Shown here piece by piece: positions 41,281 to 53,043 of a DNA stretch of 64,000 nt. The DNA is taken from the NCBI GenBank assembly GCA_963854835.1, contig OY978525.1, positions 42,675,554 to 42,739,553 of the forward strand, in the 5' to 3' direction. Position numbers and translations under genes: made by a program. How positions within the stretch are numbered: the stretch's first letter is position 1; every line of letters begins with the position of its first letter. The notes beneath the pieces were generated by a model that was given only the letters and a program-made list of their open reading frames with translations, was not told the DNA's origin and ran no database searches. Source of the DNA: Megamerina dolium. Taxonomy: Eukaryota; Arthropoda; Insecta; Diptera; Megamerinidae.

Positions 41281-42772
41281 CCTTGAAGCCGATACAATGG
41301 ACACAGTATTTTTCTTACTCGCGTTAATATACTTGGTTCTATTAATTTCTCAATACGCCATTTAGCGGTGCACAGTTCAAAATCATACTGATCATACGGT
41401 AAATATATTAACCTCTGTACTTAAACTCTCATTAGACCATTTGACTAATAACTGAGTAGATGGTGATATATTGGAAATTTAATGTTAAATTTTTTTTGTT
41501 GGGACTTTGACAGGTATAAAAGCAGAATCGCAGAGCGAAAACGTGACAGACATACAGAAAAATCAGTGAGTCGAGTGGTCATCTAGGCATACGAAAAGTT
41601 GCCAAAAAAAAAACAAGCTAGAATATAGTATAAACGATGATCACGAGAAAGGTCATACGGTATTAAGAGACCCGTACTGTTAAAGGGCTTTGCCGTTAAA
41701 GCAAGAAAATAAAATTGTGGTGGCCCGGATAAAACTACTAAAAAGTTAAAAACAAACAAAAAAAAAAGAAAAACACATATTTCGTCGATGCGTTAACATT
41801 AAAAAGGAAAATACGCACAAATCAAAGACTTTGGTTACTCAACATATAAAGTCAATATTTTTTTTTATTCGATTGTCAATAATAAAAGTAAAGTTGTGTC
41901 TAAGTACGTGGAAATAAAAGACATGTCTTAGTAAAATTCTCCTTTTTTTCGTTAAAGTACCTATATTAAATAAAAAAAAATCACAGTAATATTAAAATGG
42001 ACAATAAGGGTTGGTATGCATAAAAGACATGTGTTAATTGATAAAGTTATGGTATGCCAAAAGACAAAAAAAAACAAAGAATTAGATAAAAGCCATGCAA
42101 ATTAAACGTCTAAACGTAAAAGCGACAAATTATAATATTCATAGACTCAATTTAACAAATTCTAATCAGAAACGGTAATCCAGCGAAAGAATGCACAGTT
42201 ACCATATTGGAATCGGCAACAACAATCATAGGTCGTTAACGGTAGTGAAAACCGCAACCAGTGGGTCCCGTTTGTAATGAAGAAAAAAAAACTGACAATG
42301 CTAAATAATCTAAATAGTGTAATTAGGAAATAAGTGTCAGTGTTTTATTAATAGTCTTTATAAAAATTATACGTTGTCTTTAAATTCAATTTAGTGTAAT
42401 GCTTGAATGTTTTAGTACTAAAGTGCAAACTTTAAGGAAGATTTTCAATTTTATATACATTAATTTAGTTAAATTTTCAGCATAACCCGGAGAAAGTACT
42501 TTCATCGGCGGATGGCTATATACCTACATAAAAAAATAACATTTTTAAGGTAAACATTTTCCAATTTGTTGATTATTAAAATTGAAATTTATTCAATTAT
42601 TTATTAATTTACTTTACCTTTTTAAATAATCACAAGAGCTATGCTACAAAGATTTGTTTAATTGTAATTTTGCTTATCTATTGCTGTTATAAATATACAC
42701 ATTTAAAGACAATTAATAATTCTAGTAAAAATGTTGATATCTAGATAAAAGAATGACTTTTTGATTTCTTGC
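41281..42772. other. Unassigned sequence, duplicated copy
   Basis: Repeat of 38111-39602 with one or two base changes. The TATAAAAG site recurs at about 41515. Confidence 0.6.
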
Positions 42773-42998
42773 GGACGTCAAGATTAAGATGTGAGAATTG
42801 GTAAGGGATCCTGCCACTAACTAGTTTTTTTTTAGAACTTGCGGATCATGGTAGGGTGGGCATACGCGTTGCACCAATATCTTGCAACAAACTTTCGCAA
42901 CACACCTTGATACGTACTTGGCTTTGACCTCTTACTTTCTTTGTCTATATACATTTTCCTCTCCATCTCACTTTCTCTAGTTCTCGTTTTATATATTT

Positions 42999-43033
<35 letters not shown>

Positions 43034-43170
43034 TATCACTTTTAATCCGCTGCACGCGAATTACTCTTTTTTAAATAAATCTATAACATAATATGTGAGG
43101 GGACGCAACCACCCACTCCGATTGCGACGAGCTAGAGCTGGATAAATATCGTGTGCATCAGCTACCTCGC
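42773..43170. other. Unique non-coding sequence with a (CT)n tract
   Basis: No coding signal. A (CT)n microsatellite lies at about 43001-43031. The segment separates duplication unit 2 from BEL sequence. Confidence 0.5.
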
Positions 43171-43179
43171 ACATATTCA

Positions 43180-43895
43180 TCATACCATCGTTACATGCTA
43201 CACTTTCCGCAAAAAAGACCAGAATACTATCCAGTAAATAAGCATTTTGATTTGCCAAGTGAAGCAAAATTACTTGAAAAGAAGTAAGCTGCAACTTTTC
43301 TCGTAGTTGCTAGGAGTGAGGAAAATGAAATTCTGAAGTTAATTGAAAACCACTCATCTTACAGTAAACTTTTACGAATTGTGTTTTATATTTATCGATT
43401 TTTTTTATATGTGGCACTTAAAGCAATGAAGGTTTCATTGGCGGAGCTTCTCTTCCATTACTGTTGTGCGTGTTAAATATTTTTGGGCAGCATTAGAAAA
43501 GACCTACTTGTTTTAGCCGGTTCCGAACGGCAGAACCCTCGTGATATCACTTTTTCTGAGCTTTGTCACAGAGTTCTTTTTTAGAAGCTTTTTCATGGAA
43601 GGTTGTTACTGTCGGAAGAATTGCCAATTGCTTGCCGACAGGTGGGTACCGTTCGAAAGAAAAATCTTTTCGATATTAAATTTGTTATGCATCAGCCGGG
43701 GATTGAACCACGACCTACAGATCAGAAGGCCAACGTACTAACCACTGCGCTACGGCGCCCACATTTTTATCGATTTATAAATGGAAAAAATAAGGAGAAC
43801 GACGAATTAAATATTACTGCAACAGAGTTGAAATTTGCCTTTATGAAAGTTGTGGAAATTATTCAGAAATAGGAATATGCCGAAGAAACAAAAAG
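43180..43895 (+). pseudogene. BEL/Pao pol fragment (RNase H-integrase linker), split by a SINE
   Basis: The plus strand reads PQKRPEYYPVNKHFDLPSEA, then LKLIENHSSYSKLLRIVFYI at about 43334-43393, and continues after the SINE with NITATELKFAFMKVVEIIQK (43818-43871). This block order is typical of the segment between RNase H and integrase in BEL pol. It contains one stop (EKK-TAA at about 43290). It fits as the direct continuation of the fragment ending at 38110. Confidence 0.75.
43402..43765 (-). mobile_element. tRNA-derived SINE, copy 1, TSD TTTATCGATTT
   Basis: Full-length minus-strand SINE. The tRNA-like head is at the right (A box TAGCGCAGTGG and B box GGTTCAATCCC on the minus strand) and the T-rich tail at the left. 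The 11-bp duplication TTTATCGATTT (43391-43401 and 43766-43776) flanks it exactly, and the BEL reading frame resumes beyond. Confidence 0.93.
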
Positions 43896-44286
43896 TGTAT
43901 GAAATTCATTCCTACTGAAATCACCTTTACAAAAATTGAATCTACTCAAATCTGAAAGGTTTCATATCACGCAATCACATATAATTTTTATCAAATTCGT
44001 CAAGCAAATCATTTAAAGTATCTAGTACTTCTGAGTTTCTAAATCAGATAAATCTGAGTCCTTGAAGTTTCTCAAAATTTTTGCGATTTCAATGAACTTT
44101 AAATTTCTTGCCATTATAGCAAATATCCAATTTTTAGAAAAGCAGCCACACAACCTAATGCAAACGAAATAATTATGCTTCCTTTAAAATATTGTGAGCC
44201 ATAATGGTACGTGTCTAATTTATGTCCCTTGGCTCACTACATTCTTATGATATTTTATAATATATTATATTGTTATTTTTCATTAC
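43896..44286. other. Non-coding sequence
   Basis: Possibly degraded BEL sequence at its left edge (LLKSPLQKLNLL-like words), otherwise nothing recognised. Confidence 0.4.
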
Positions 44287-44295
44287 TATAATGTT

Positions 44296-44674
44296 GGTGG
44301 GTAAGTGGGTGCCGTAGCTCAGTGGTTAGTGTGTTCGCCTTCTGATCTGTAGGTCGGTGGTTCAATCCCCGGCTGATGCATAACAAATTTAATATCGATA
44401 AGATTTTTCTTTCGAACGGTACCCACCTGTCGGCAAGCAATTGGCAATTCTTCCGACAGTAACAACTTGCCATGAAAAAGCTTCTTAAAGAAATCTGTGA
44501 CAAAGCTCAGAAAAAGTGATGTCACAAGTGCTCTGCCGTTCGGAACCGGCTAAAATAAGTAGGTCCCTTCTAATATTGTCCAAAATTTAAGACGCACAAC
44601 AGTAATGGAAGAGAAGCTCGGCCAATGAGCCCTTTGGGGCTTTATGTGGACACATATTTATTTTTTTTATTTTT
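44296..44674 (+). mobile_element. tRNA-derived SINE, copy 2, TSD TATAATGTT
   Basis: The head contains an RNA polymerase III A box (TAGCTCAGTGG, 44315-44325) and B box (GGTTCAATCCC, 44359-44369) at tRNA spacing. The unrelated body follows, then a short AGCCC/GGGCT hairpin near the 3' end and a T-rich tail. TATAATGTT flanks it at 44287-44295 and 44675-44683. Confidence 0.94.
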
Positions 44675-44683
44675 TATAATGTT

Positions 44684-45353
44684 ATAACAACAATTATGCT
44701 TTATTTTGTTCTGTAGAAGCGCAGATAAGCTTTAGATTAAGGATTGTGAACCAAGGGACAATTGGACGTGAGGAACGTAGAACTCCGCAGAAGAAATCAG
44801 GAGTTGGAACGACTACTAAAGGAGAGGATTATTTCGGAGGAATTTATAGAGAAGAGACTCAGAAACTCTGTGGACGCTGAGCGTTTGCCAGAAGATTAGA
44901 CGAGCTGAAAACCCCCGCAACCCAGTGTGTCAAGGCCTCATATGGGGGAAAAGGAGACCAAGCACTACTATAGAAGCTAGAGATTTCCGCAAAGAAATAT
45001 TTTGTAACAGGCCTTAGTAAACCAATGCTTAGAATCCATATTTTAAGCAAGAAAGGCACGTTAGAAAAACTAGCAGAGGGGGCCGTTAATACGAGTATGC
45101 TGCTCGAACGAGGGCAATGGCACAATATGCTCAGCTCAGCTCAATTTAAGTCTCAATACAGCATTATGCTCTTATGAAGATAGACAGACTGAGGCTAGTG
45201 TAGTGGTACCATATCATCGCATATGCATACCATTGTGCATAGCACTATACTGTACTGTACAACAATACATTACGTATATACAAACGTGCTTGCATCAACT
45301 ACACATACGGTCAACATATGTATATCATTATGTACATACATATTCATACAAAC
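44684..45353. other. Unassigned sequence
   Basis: Between 44760 and 45120 the plus strand shows broken coding-like words (RNQELERLLKERIISEEF and similar), perhaps an old gag-like frame, but no family is recognised. The rest is TATA/CATA-rich. Confidence 0.35.
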
Positions 45354-45357
45354 ATAT

Positions 45358-45784
45358 TGTTACGTTTTTATTCTGTGAGCGTTTAATTCTATTTGAATTA
45401 CCTTGTTCGATCACTGGATTCTGTTAATAATAACTGCAACACTTATTCTATATAACTATATACAGCAACAATTTATTTAATAATCTCTATTTACAATCAA
45501 CTCTGTTTACAATCAACTATTTACAATAACACTCTAATGCACTTGCAACTTTTGCCTCTGTATCAATGTTTTCGCAATCACGTTCGGAATTAGATTGATC
45601 CTCACTGGCTCTATTTATACTCTGTTGGCAACACCCCAGAATCTTCCTTTATCGAGATTCTTCTCTTTCTTTCTCGTTGGCTTGTTCTGGTTATTACTTA
45701 TTTCTTTTTGTTGACATTCGTTTCGATGCTGCCAATAGTGTCAGTCCAATAGTGATGAGTAACCAGCTATCGATACTCGTTACA
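45358..45784 (-). repeat. SAPgyp copy E 3' LTR
   Basis: TGTAACG (45784) to CGTAACA (45358) on the minus strand; TATCGATA retained; polypurine tract AGGAGGGCAG adjacent at the right. Confidence 0.94.
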
Positions 45785-45822
45785 CTGCCCTCCTCTTAAC
45801 CTTGTTCGTCCCGAATAAGTTT

Positions 45823-47339
45823 TTATTCTTCCCCTCGATATGGCGCAAGTCGCTCCAAGTGCACTACTTTAAACTTTGCTCTTTTATTCCAGGCACGTTG
45901 AATACGATACACTACGTCATTTATCTTTGCTATAATCTCATATGGTCCTTCCCAATGAGTCTGTAGTTTAGGGGACAGGCCTTTCTTTCGTTGTGGATTA
46001 TGAAGCATTACAAGCTCTCCTTCATAGAACCCTTTTGAATTTGCTTTCAAGTCATACCTGGCCTTCATCTTATCGCTTATCATCTGCGACCGCTCTCTGA
46101 TGAACTGATGTACTTCATCCAACTGTTCCCGCTTTTCGCTAGTATAATTATCTTCGGTTGATCTCGGTGTTACGACTCCAAATTTTAAATCAGCTGGCAG
46201 TCTTAACTCGTTTCCAAAAATTGCCATTGCCGGTGTAGTAGCCGTCGTATCATGTTGTGCGCATCGATATGCCATGAGGAACATTGGTATATGTACATCC
46301 CAGTCTCTTTGGTATTTATCTACGACTTTTCTCAAATATTCCTCCAAGGTACGGTTAAATCGTTCTACCATGCCATCAGATTGTGGATGCAAAGGCGTTG
46401 TACGAGTTTTGTATATACCCAGCATACGGCATATCTCTTGGAATACAACTGATCGAAATTTCGACCTTGGTCTGAGTGTAACTCCATCGGTACACCAAAA
46501 CGAGTACCCCATTGGTTGACGAATACATCCGTAACTGTACTAGCTTCCTGATTTGGAATGGGGTATACTTCAGACCATTTACTGAAGTAATCTAAAACCA
46601 CCAGAACATACTTGTTTCCTGCGTTGCTTATTGGAAATGGTCCAGCTATGTCCATAGCAATTCGCTCAAATGGAGCATCCACGGTGTATTAGTGCATCTT
46701 ACCTCGACTTTTCTTAGTGGGATCTTTGGCCATTGCACATTGCTTACACTTCCCAATCCAATCAGCGACATGGTCGTGGCATCCAACCAAATAAAATTGT
46801 TTCTTTATTTTCTCGACGGTTTTGGTGATTCCCAAATGCCCTCCACTGGAGGCATTGTGATACTCAGCTATCACTTCATTTATTCTTGCCTTGGGTACCA
46901 CTAGAAGATCATAAGTGATTTTTCCATCTTCACTTTCCCATGATCGGAATAAACATCCGTCTCGTAAGTGCAGGCTTTGCCACTGCGCCCAGTATGCCTT
47001 TGCTATTGGACTCTCATTAGCCATTTCTTGCCAATCTGGACGTATGCCCTGCTCCTTGTATTCCATAATCTTTACGAGATCTGGGTCGTTCCGCTGATCT
47101 TCTTGCACTCGTTCGGTGGTCCATGACTCCACAGGCAATATATTCGTAAGTCGTATGTCAATAATGTGCTCCTTGCTTTCCACTCGAGAACAATGTTTAC
47201 AATCCATTTTGCAAGTACGACGAGATAGAGCATCCGCGTTGCCGTGATGTCCTCTTTTACGATGTTCGATGGTAAAATCATAACTCTGCAGCCTTTCAAT
47301 CCAGCGCGCCAATTGTCCTTCTGGGTTTTTAAATTGCAA
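45823..47339 (-). pseudogene. SAPgyp copy E RNase H end and integrase, frameshifted
   Basis: Three open pieces (47339-46689, 46682-46365, 46512-45823) together cover the end of RNase H (RRTCKMDCKHCSR), the HHCC zinc-binding region, the integrase core (MDIAGPFP, SDQGRNF, SDGMVERFNR) and the C-terminal GPYEIIAKIND module. The breaks are a stop after GKMH (46689) and a frameshift near 46450-46510. Confidence 0.9.
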
Positions 47340-47452
47340 TAACCACCTTAGCCTTGAGTGGTCAATACTTTACTGATACAAGTAATGCGAGCAACTCCCT
47401 TCGAGTGACACAGTAGTTTCTTTCTGGCTTCGACAGGATTTTACCGTAGTAT

Positions 47453-47593
47453 AAAAAAAAAATAAATATGTGGCCACATAAAGCCCCAAAGGGCTCATTG
47501 GCCGAGCTTCTCTTCCATTACTGTTGTGCGTCTTAAATTTTGGACAATATTAGAAGGGACCTACTTATTTTAGCCGGTTCCGAACGGCAGAAC
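47453..47593 (-). mobile_element. 5'-truncated SINE inside SAPgyp copy E, TSD ACCGTAGTAT
   Basis: The 141-bp insertion is the 3' part of the SINE family (from the CGTTCGGAACCGGC word to the T-rich tail). It is flanked by ACCGTAGTAT at 47443-47452 and 47594-47603 and interrupts the RNase H frame. The tRNA head is missing, as expected of incomplete reverse transcription. Confidence 0.94.
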
Positions 47594-47603
47594 ACCGTAG
47601 TAT

Positions 47604-48769
47604 GCTATTACTTTTTCTTGCCCATCTATGATCTGAGAGAGCACACCACCTATTCCATAGCCACTCGCATCTGTGTCCAACACAAACTTTTGACCAGGCA
47701 CTGGATACGCTAATATTAGTGCAGAACAGAGTTTTTCTTTCAGCTGTTCGAATGCTTTCTGTTGGTCTTCACCCCATACAAATGGTTTGTTCTTTCTTGT
47801 TAACTCATGCAGACTGCTGTCGATGTTTGCAAATCCAGGAACAAATCGTCTATAGTAGGTGCATAAGCCTAGGAAGCTTCTTAACTCGTGAAGATTCGAC
47901 GGAATAGGCCATTCTTGTACTGCTGCTACTTTCTCCTCGTCGGTATGTACCCCTTCTGTTGTTACTTTATGACCAAGATATTTAACTTCTTGCCTGAAGA
48001 GTGAACACTTTTTCATATTCAGTTTAAGCCCTGCTGATTGTATACGCTCAAATACTTCTTTCAACTTTTCCACGTGGTCGTTAAAATCTTTTCCCATCAC
48101 GATAATGTCATCGAGGTACACCAAGCACGTTTTCCAGTGTAGTCCTCTGAGTACACGCTCCATCAAACGTTCGAAAGTAGCTGGCGCATTGCATAAACCA
48201 AATGGCATGACTGTAAATTGCCATAGACCATCGCCAATACTGAAAGCTGTTTTCTCTTTGTCTTCATTACCAAGTTCCACTTGCCAGTATCCACTTTGCA
48301 AATCAAGAGTTGAGAACCAGACAGTGTCTTTTTTCGTAATATCATTCAGCTTTCTGTAATCCACACAGAATCGAGTACTTCCATCCTTCTTCTTTACCAG
48401 CACAACTGGTGAACTCCATGGACTCGCTGATGGTTCAATAACACCTTGTTTCTGCATATCGGAAATCAGCTTAATGGCTTCGTCTCTTTTTGCCAATGGA
48501 ACTCGTCGTGGTGTTTGACGAATTGGTCTAGAATCACCGGTGTCAATGTGATGCTTCACGATGATTGTTCGTCCTCCAGCTTTTCCATTTGAAGAAAAGA
48601 TTGAACTGTACTTCTCCAATACTTGTAAATCCGTTTCTTTTTGCTGTTTGGTAAGCACACCTGCCCATTCCTCCATCTGTGCTTTTATTTCCGCCCTGAC
48701 AGTTCCTGATCTTCCACTTTTATCGACGAACCCTTTTCGCAGTCTACTACGGCAGTAACTTCCTGGCAA
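47604..48769 (-). pseudogene. SAPgyp copy E reverse transcriptase and RNase H
   Basis: The frame holds RT with STLDLQSGYW, YLDDIIVMG and the thumb, then RNase H DTDASGYG (intact Asp, unlike copy B). About 19 codons are deleted after NDITKKD. The first ~15 codons are out of phase with pol because of an indel near 48720. The SINE ends it at 47603. Confidence 0.9.
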
Positions 48770-49461
48770 TGACCAATCACCATTCCTTTCTTTACAACTG
48801 TAGATGTATTAGTTGGATTTAATATTCGCACCGGTACTATTCCATTTTCTTTAGGTTCTACTAACGTCCTACCAAGTATGATGTTTTTATTTTGTATTTC
48901 TTTATCTGCTTCCACCAGCCACAACTTGCCTGTCCCATCATCCACATTCATCTGTGCCCAAATCACCGCTTCTGATTATGCTGGAACCTCTTGGCGTTGA
49001 CATGCCAGTACTCGTTTGATGTTCCCACTACGCTTGTAACCGATGTTCAATGGTAGTTCGACATTTGCATAGCGCAGTATCCGTTGATTTAAATCTAACG
49101 TAAATCCGTTGTCAATCATAAAATCAACACCAATTATTACGTCATCGATGATGTCAGCCACAATGAATTCATGTTCCCATGTACAATTTCCAATAGATAC
49201 TCGTTTCTTTATCTTACCCAGAATTTGTGCATCCTCACCCGTTGCTGTACGCAATTTTATTCCCATTAAAGGCTCAAACCTCTTTACCAAATCGCTCTTG
49301 ATTATAGAATGTGATGCACCAGTGTCCAGGGTTAACATGAATTCCATATTGTCCAATTTTCCATCAATAGTCAAGCTGCTTGGCACACGCTGTAGTTGTG
49401 AAATGTGAATGATAGGGCAACCCACTGTTGGAATCAGTTCACGCCCCGCTGAACTGACTCG
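48720..49461 (-). pseudogene. SAPgyp copy E protease and linker
   Basis: Open from the frameshift signal through LDTGASHS to a TAA at about 48975 (AAA in the other copies), then in phase again 48966-48720. Protease itself looks whole. Confidence 0.88.
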
Positions 49462-49473
49462 ATTTAGTTTAAC
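49431..49473 (-). promoter_or_regulatory. Candidate -1 frameshift signal (copy E)
   Basis: GTTAAAC (49473-49467), TAAATC, then the same stem-loop. One arm reads TGAACTGATTC, which turns one G-C pair into a G-U wobble and keeps the stem. Confidence 0.77.
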
Positions 49474-50873
49474 GATGGACTTGTGTTAGTGGAGCGATCG
49501 CTATCCACCTTATTCTCCTTCTTTTGTCTTCCTGGAGAATTCGATCTTGATCGCTTTCATCGTAAACGGCAGTCACGCGCCATGTGTCCTGGTTTGTCGC
49601 AAATGAAGCACTTACCAGTAAATTTGTTTTCGCGTCGACCTTTTGTTCTTCCTTCAGGCTTCACTACTGACTTAACTGCCTGACACACTGCTTCAACCAG
49701 ATCTGATGTTTCTGCCTCTAGTTGGCGTACACGTGGCACTGGTCGACACATTAAACTGGCGGCTTCAAACGTCAAGGCACTACTGACTGTTTCGGCATAT
49801 GTATTCCTGGGTGACATGACTAGGGCACGCTTTGTCTCTCCATCACGTATGCCATCTATGAATGCCTCTATTTTTATTTTTCGACGAACTCTTCCGAATT
49901 AACAGAGAACGCAAGATGACATAAGCGCTCAATGTCAGAAGCGAATTCCTGCAGGCTCTCATTACTCCGTTGCACTTGCGATCTCAATTCCACTCGATGT
50001 AATTGACTCTTGTATTCATTTCCATATTTTCGCTGGAGTGTGTCCATCAGTGACTGATAGCTACCACGATCTTTCTCTGGAATCATCTGTAACACCTCGG
50101 AAGCATTACCTTTTAATGCGACTATTAAAGCTGCAGTCTTGTTGCTGTCATCCCATTGATTCTTCGAAGCTGTTGTCTCGAATTGAAGCTTGAAGATGTT
50201 GAATGGCGTGCTTCCGTCAAATGTTGGTGGCTTTAATTTGATTGTACTTGCATCTCTGATCACTGATGTGGCTGTTCCATTTATTTTTAGTTGATTGAGT
50301 TCGTGCTGTAATTTCTCGAACTTGTCTTCCCAGTCGTCGACATGTTCCTTCAGCTTATCATCCAACTCATCCACGTGTTCTTTCAGCTCTGTGACTTTGT
50401 CATTAATAGCTCCGGAAATTTCCTGAAATCTAATCTCAATTCCTTTCTGTAGATTTTCGATGACGTGACCTTGGCGAGCCGAATGTTCTTGAATTTCCAC
50501 ACGCAATTCACTAATAACGCCCTCTTGGCGTACCGAATGTTCTTGAAGCTTGGAGTCAATGCGAGACGCATTTCCTTGAATTTCGGTACGCAATTCAGCC
50601 GAATGTTCTTGTAGCTGTTGTTGTTGCTGCAGCATCATGGTTTTCATGAAATCCATGAGTTGACCACTCGAATCTGCTCTCTTCCTCAGCGTGCACAACT
50701 GCTTGTATATCGGCTTCCTCGAAGAACTCATGTTCTTCTACATTAATTCCCTTAGCCTCCATAGCTTGCGTCAGTCTCACCAGCAGTTCCGCCTTTGCAC
50801 CTGATGACGATAGATTCATCTCTACCTACAGCTTTTTAAGCTGGTCCACTTTTAGTTGGTCAATTTTCACCAT
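49468..50873 (-). pseudogene. SAPgyp copy E gag, with zinc knuckle
   Basis: It has a SAP motif (50819-50740), coiled coil, gag core, and CCHC knuckle CFICDKPGHMARDC (about 49617-49576), ending at the slippery site. Breaks are a stop just before the SAP motif (CTG TAG where others read CTG TTG), a 5-nt loss near 50683, and a one-base loss near 49875. Confidence 0.88.
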
Positions 50874-50902
50874 CTTTACAGAATCCCACTTCTGACACCA
50901 AT

Positions 50903-51329
50903 TGTTACGTTTTTATTCTGTGAGCGTTTAATTCTATTTGAATTACCTTGTTCGATCACTGGATTCTGTTAATAATAACTGCAACACTTATTCTATATAA
51001 CTATATACAGCAACAATTTATTTAATAATCTCTATTTACAATCAACTCTGTTTACAATCAACTATTTACAATAACACTCTAAAGCACTTGCAACTTTTGC
51101 CTCTGTATCAATGTTTTCGCAATCACGTTCGGAATTAGATTGATCCTCACTGGCTCTATTTATACTATGTTGGCAACACCCCAGAATCTTCCTTTATCGA
51201 GATTCTTCTCTTTCTTTCTCGTTGGCTTGTTCTGGTTATTACTTATTTCTTTTTGTTGACATTCGTTTCGATGCTGCCAATAGTGTCAGTCCAATAGTGA
51301 TGAGTATCCAACTATCGATACTCGTTACA
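50903..51329 (-). repeat. SAPgyp copy E 5' LTR
   Basis: Differs from the 3' LTR at about four sites (for example the TATACTCTG/TATACTATG pair), about 99% identity, so the insertion is young. Confidence 0.94.
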
Positions 51330-51333
51330 ATAT

Positions 51334-51639
51334 CTACTTTTGTTTTACTTTTGTTTACATTTCGTTTTTCTTTAAATGTACAGGCAACATATCATAGTTG
51401 ATATTTTCGATCACTTGCATTGATATAGAATATCATTACAGTGCACTCGTGATAATATGAACTAATTAAAACCAAGCCAGTTCACTTTTGCAAGATTGTT
51501 CATATTTGCGAATGGCATCTAATTTCCCTTTAAAAACGTTTTTCCCATAAAAATAAAACTTTCTTATGCTAAATTTGTTATTAATTTTTTATTGGATTTA
51601 AAATACATGCATTCATTTTTGAAAAAAAAAAAAAGATTT
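51334..51639. other. AT-rich spacer
   Basis: No feature recognised other than a poly-A run at about 51622-51634. Confidence 0.5.
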
Positions 51640-52319
51640 ATTATGCGAAAAAATCGGTGATTTTCTTTTGTTGAATCACCTTTAAAACGGCACGCTCTCT
51701 TAATTGTCTCAATGCACTCAAATCTCGTTGATCAACCATTTCGCTTTCGGCCCATTCCAATGCTTTATTAAACAGTTCGACAGCTTCCATTTATAGAGGA
51801 TTTTATAGTTCTTTTTGGCTCCTCCAGATATTCAGCTTCATCGGATAGTTCTTCCTCCATTTCATTCTCGTTACACTCTATGTTATCCTCGTTCCATTCT
51901 TTAACGTTCGAAGCTGTAAATTCAACCTGTAGTGAATTAAAGATTTAAATTTGTTTTTAATGCACATTTTTCAAAACACAAACCTCAGGGAGCAGAGTAC
52001 TTAAAAGATTAGTTGAAGTTTCTTCTAAATCAACCAAATTTATTGTCAAGTTGTTTCTAAGCACACTTAAAGGAATATCCTCTTCAGGATCGTCTCGATT
52101 TAGCACCATATTCAAAACATTATTCCAACATTTAGATAACACATTAGCATCTACTCTTCTCCAAGCAGAATCTAAAATTGTTATGGCTTCTTTTAGTGAA
52201 GTTTGCTTCATAGACTCTAGCAAAGCACCCCCTTTTGCAGCAATTAAAGCTAGAAGAATTTTCCTGTAATAAAGCTTTGTAATCCTGATGGCATTTTTGG
52301 TTTTTGGTTTTTGCTGCAA
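51640..52319 (-). pseudogene. pogo/Tigger-like transposase C-terminal remnant
   Basis: The 120-codon frame 52319-51957 reads KLYYRKILLALIAAKGG, then ITILDSAWRRV and CWNNVL, matching the region after the DDE core of Tigger/jerky-type transposases. A GT/AG intron (about 51984-51929) leads to an acidic exon (EEELSDEAEYLEEP). After a frameshift, MEAVELFNKALEWAESEM and KKITDFFR follow, the usual C-terminal tail of this family. No catalytic residues are present. Confidence 0.65.
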
Positions 52320-52757
52320 TCTAGGTGTTGCTTAATCTAGGTCAGCTTATGGAAATGGATAGGAATATTGGAAATTCTGGAAAGAATTATTCTGTATAAA
52401 TTGTAGTGGCAACACACGAGCTGTCAACTAATGGAGCGGTGCAACCGCTTTGATGAACTGTAAGGACAGAGACTTAGTTTTTTGATTGACCTTGACCAGG
52501 ATATTCCTCTGCTCGATCGATATTTTCTTCTATTACACTAGTGTTGTATCTGTATCCTTTCTTCTGACACCGTAATCTTTGCTTAGATATCTTATAGTTT
52601 AGGACTTACCCTTTTTTTATTCTCTTGCTGCTTCCTGCTTCCTTTATCTTACTTCCCCACACAATTACTTTCACAATTATTAAGTTTTTGTTTTTCACGG
52701 TATAGTTTTATTGGTCGTTTTTCTTTCACAATTCGTTTTTAGGGAATACACATAATA
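52320..52757. other. Non-coding sequence
   Basis: No ORF. It may be the distal part of the LTR-like element whose repeats and promoter follow on the minus strand. Confidence 0.35.
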
Positions 52758-52972
52758 CAAGATTCTTTACAATATACACTTTGTCTTTAGGATGTAAAAT
52801 CCTTTACAATATACACTTTGCATTTAGGATGTAAAATCCTTTACAATATACACTTTGTTTTTCGGATGTAAGATCCTTTACAATATACACTTTGCTTTTA
52901 GGATGTAAAATCCTTTACAATATACACTTTGTTTTTAGGATGTAAAATCCTGTACAATATACACTTGATTAC
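52758..52972. repeat. 37-bp tandem repeat, about six units
   Basis: Unit TTTAGGATGTAAAATCC followed by TTTACAATATACACTTTGCA-like sequence. Each unit contains GTAAA-ATCC-TTTAC and AGGAT-ATCCT inverted words, so the array could form serial small hairpins. Confidence 0.93.
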
Positions 52973-53043
52973 TAACTCGTTCTTCGAGTTATCTTAATTC
53001 ACTCGATTCACTAATTGTCTGATTGCCTTCATTTCAGGCCTTG

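Larger units (their letters stand above)
39624..42772. repeat. Tandem duplication, unit 2
   Basis: Same content and order as unit 1. Its right edge runs into unique sequence after GATTTCTTG at 42772. Confidence 0.95.
45358..51329 (-). mobile_element. SAPgyp copy E, near full length, TSD ATAT
   Basis: Two 427-bp LTRs with about four differences are flanked by ATAT (45354-45357 and 51330-51333). It is the most complete copy: gag with zinc knuckle, frameshift signal, protease, RT, RNase H interrupted by a SINE, integrase and polypurine tract. Scattered stops and indels disable it. Confidence 0.95.

Noticed and set aside
44315..44370. A possible tRNA gene
   Set aside because: The head keeps A and B boxes but is joined to a repeated non-tRNA body with T-rich tail and target duplications, so it is a SINE.
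52758..52972. CRISPR-like array
   Set aside because: The 37-bp units are directly tandem without unique spacers, in a eukaryotic genome.
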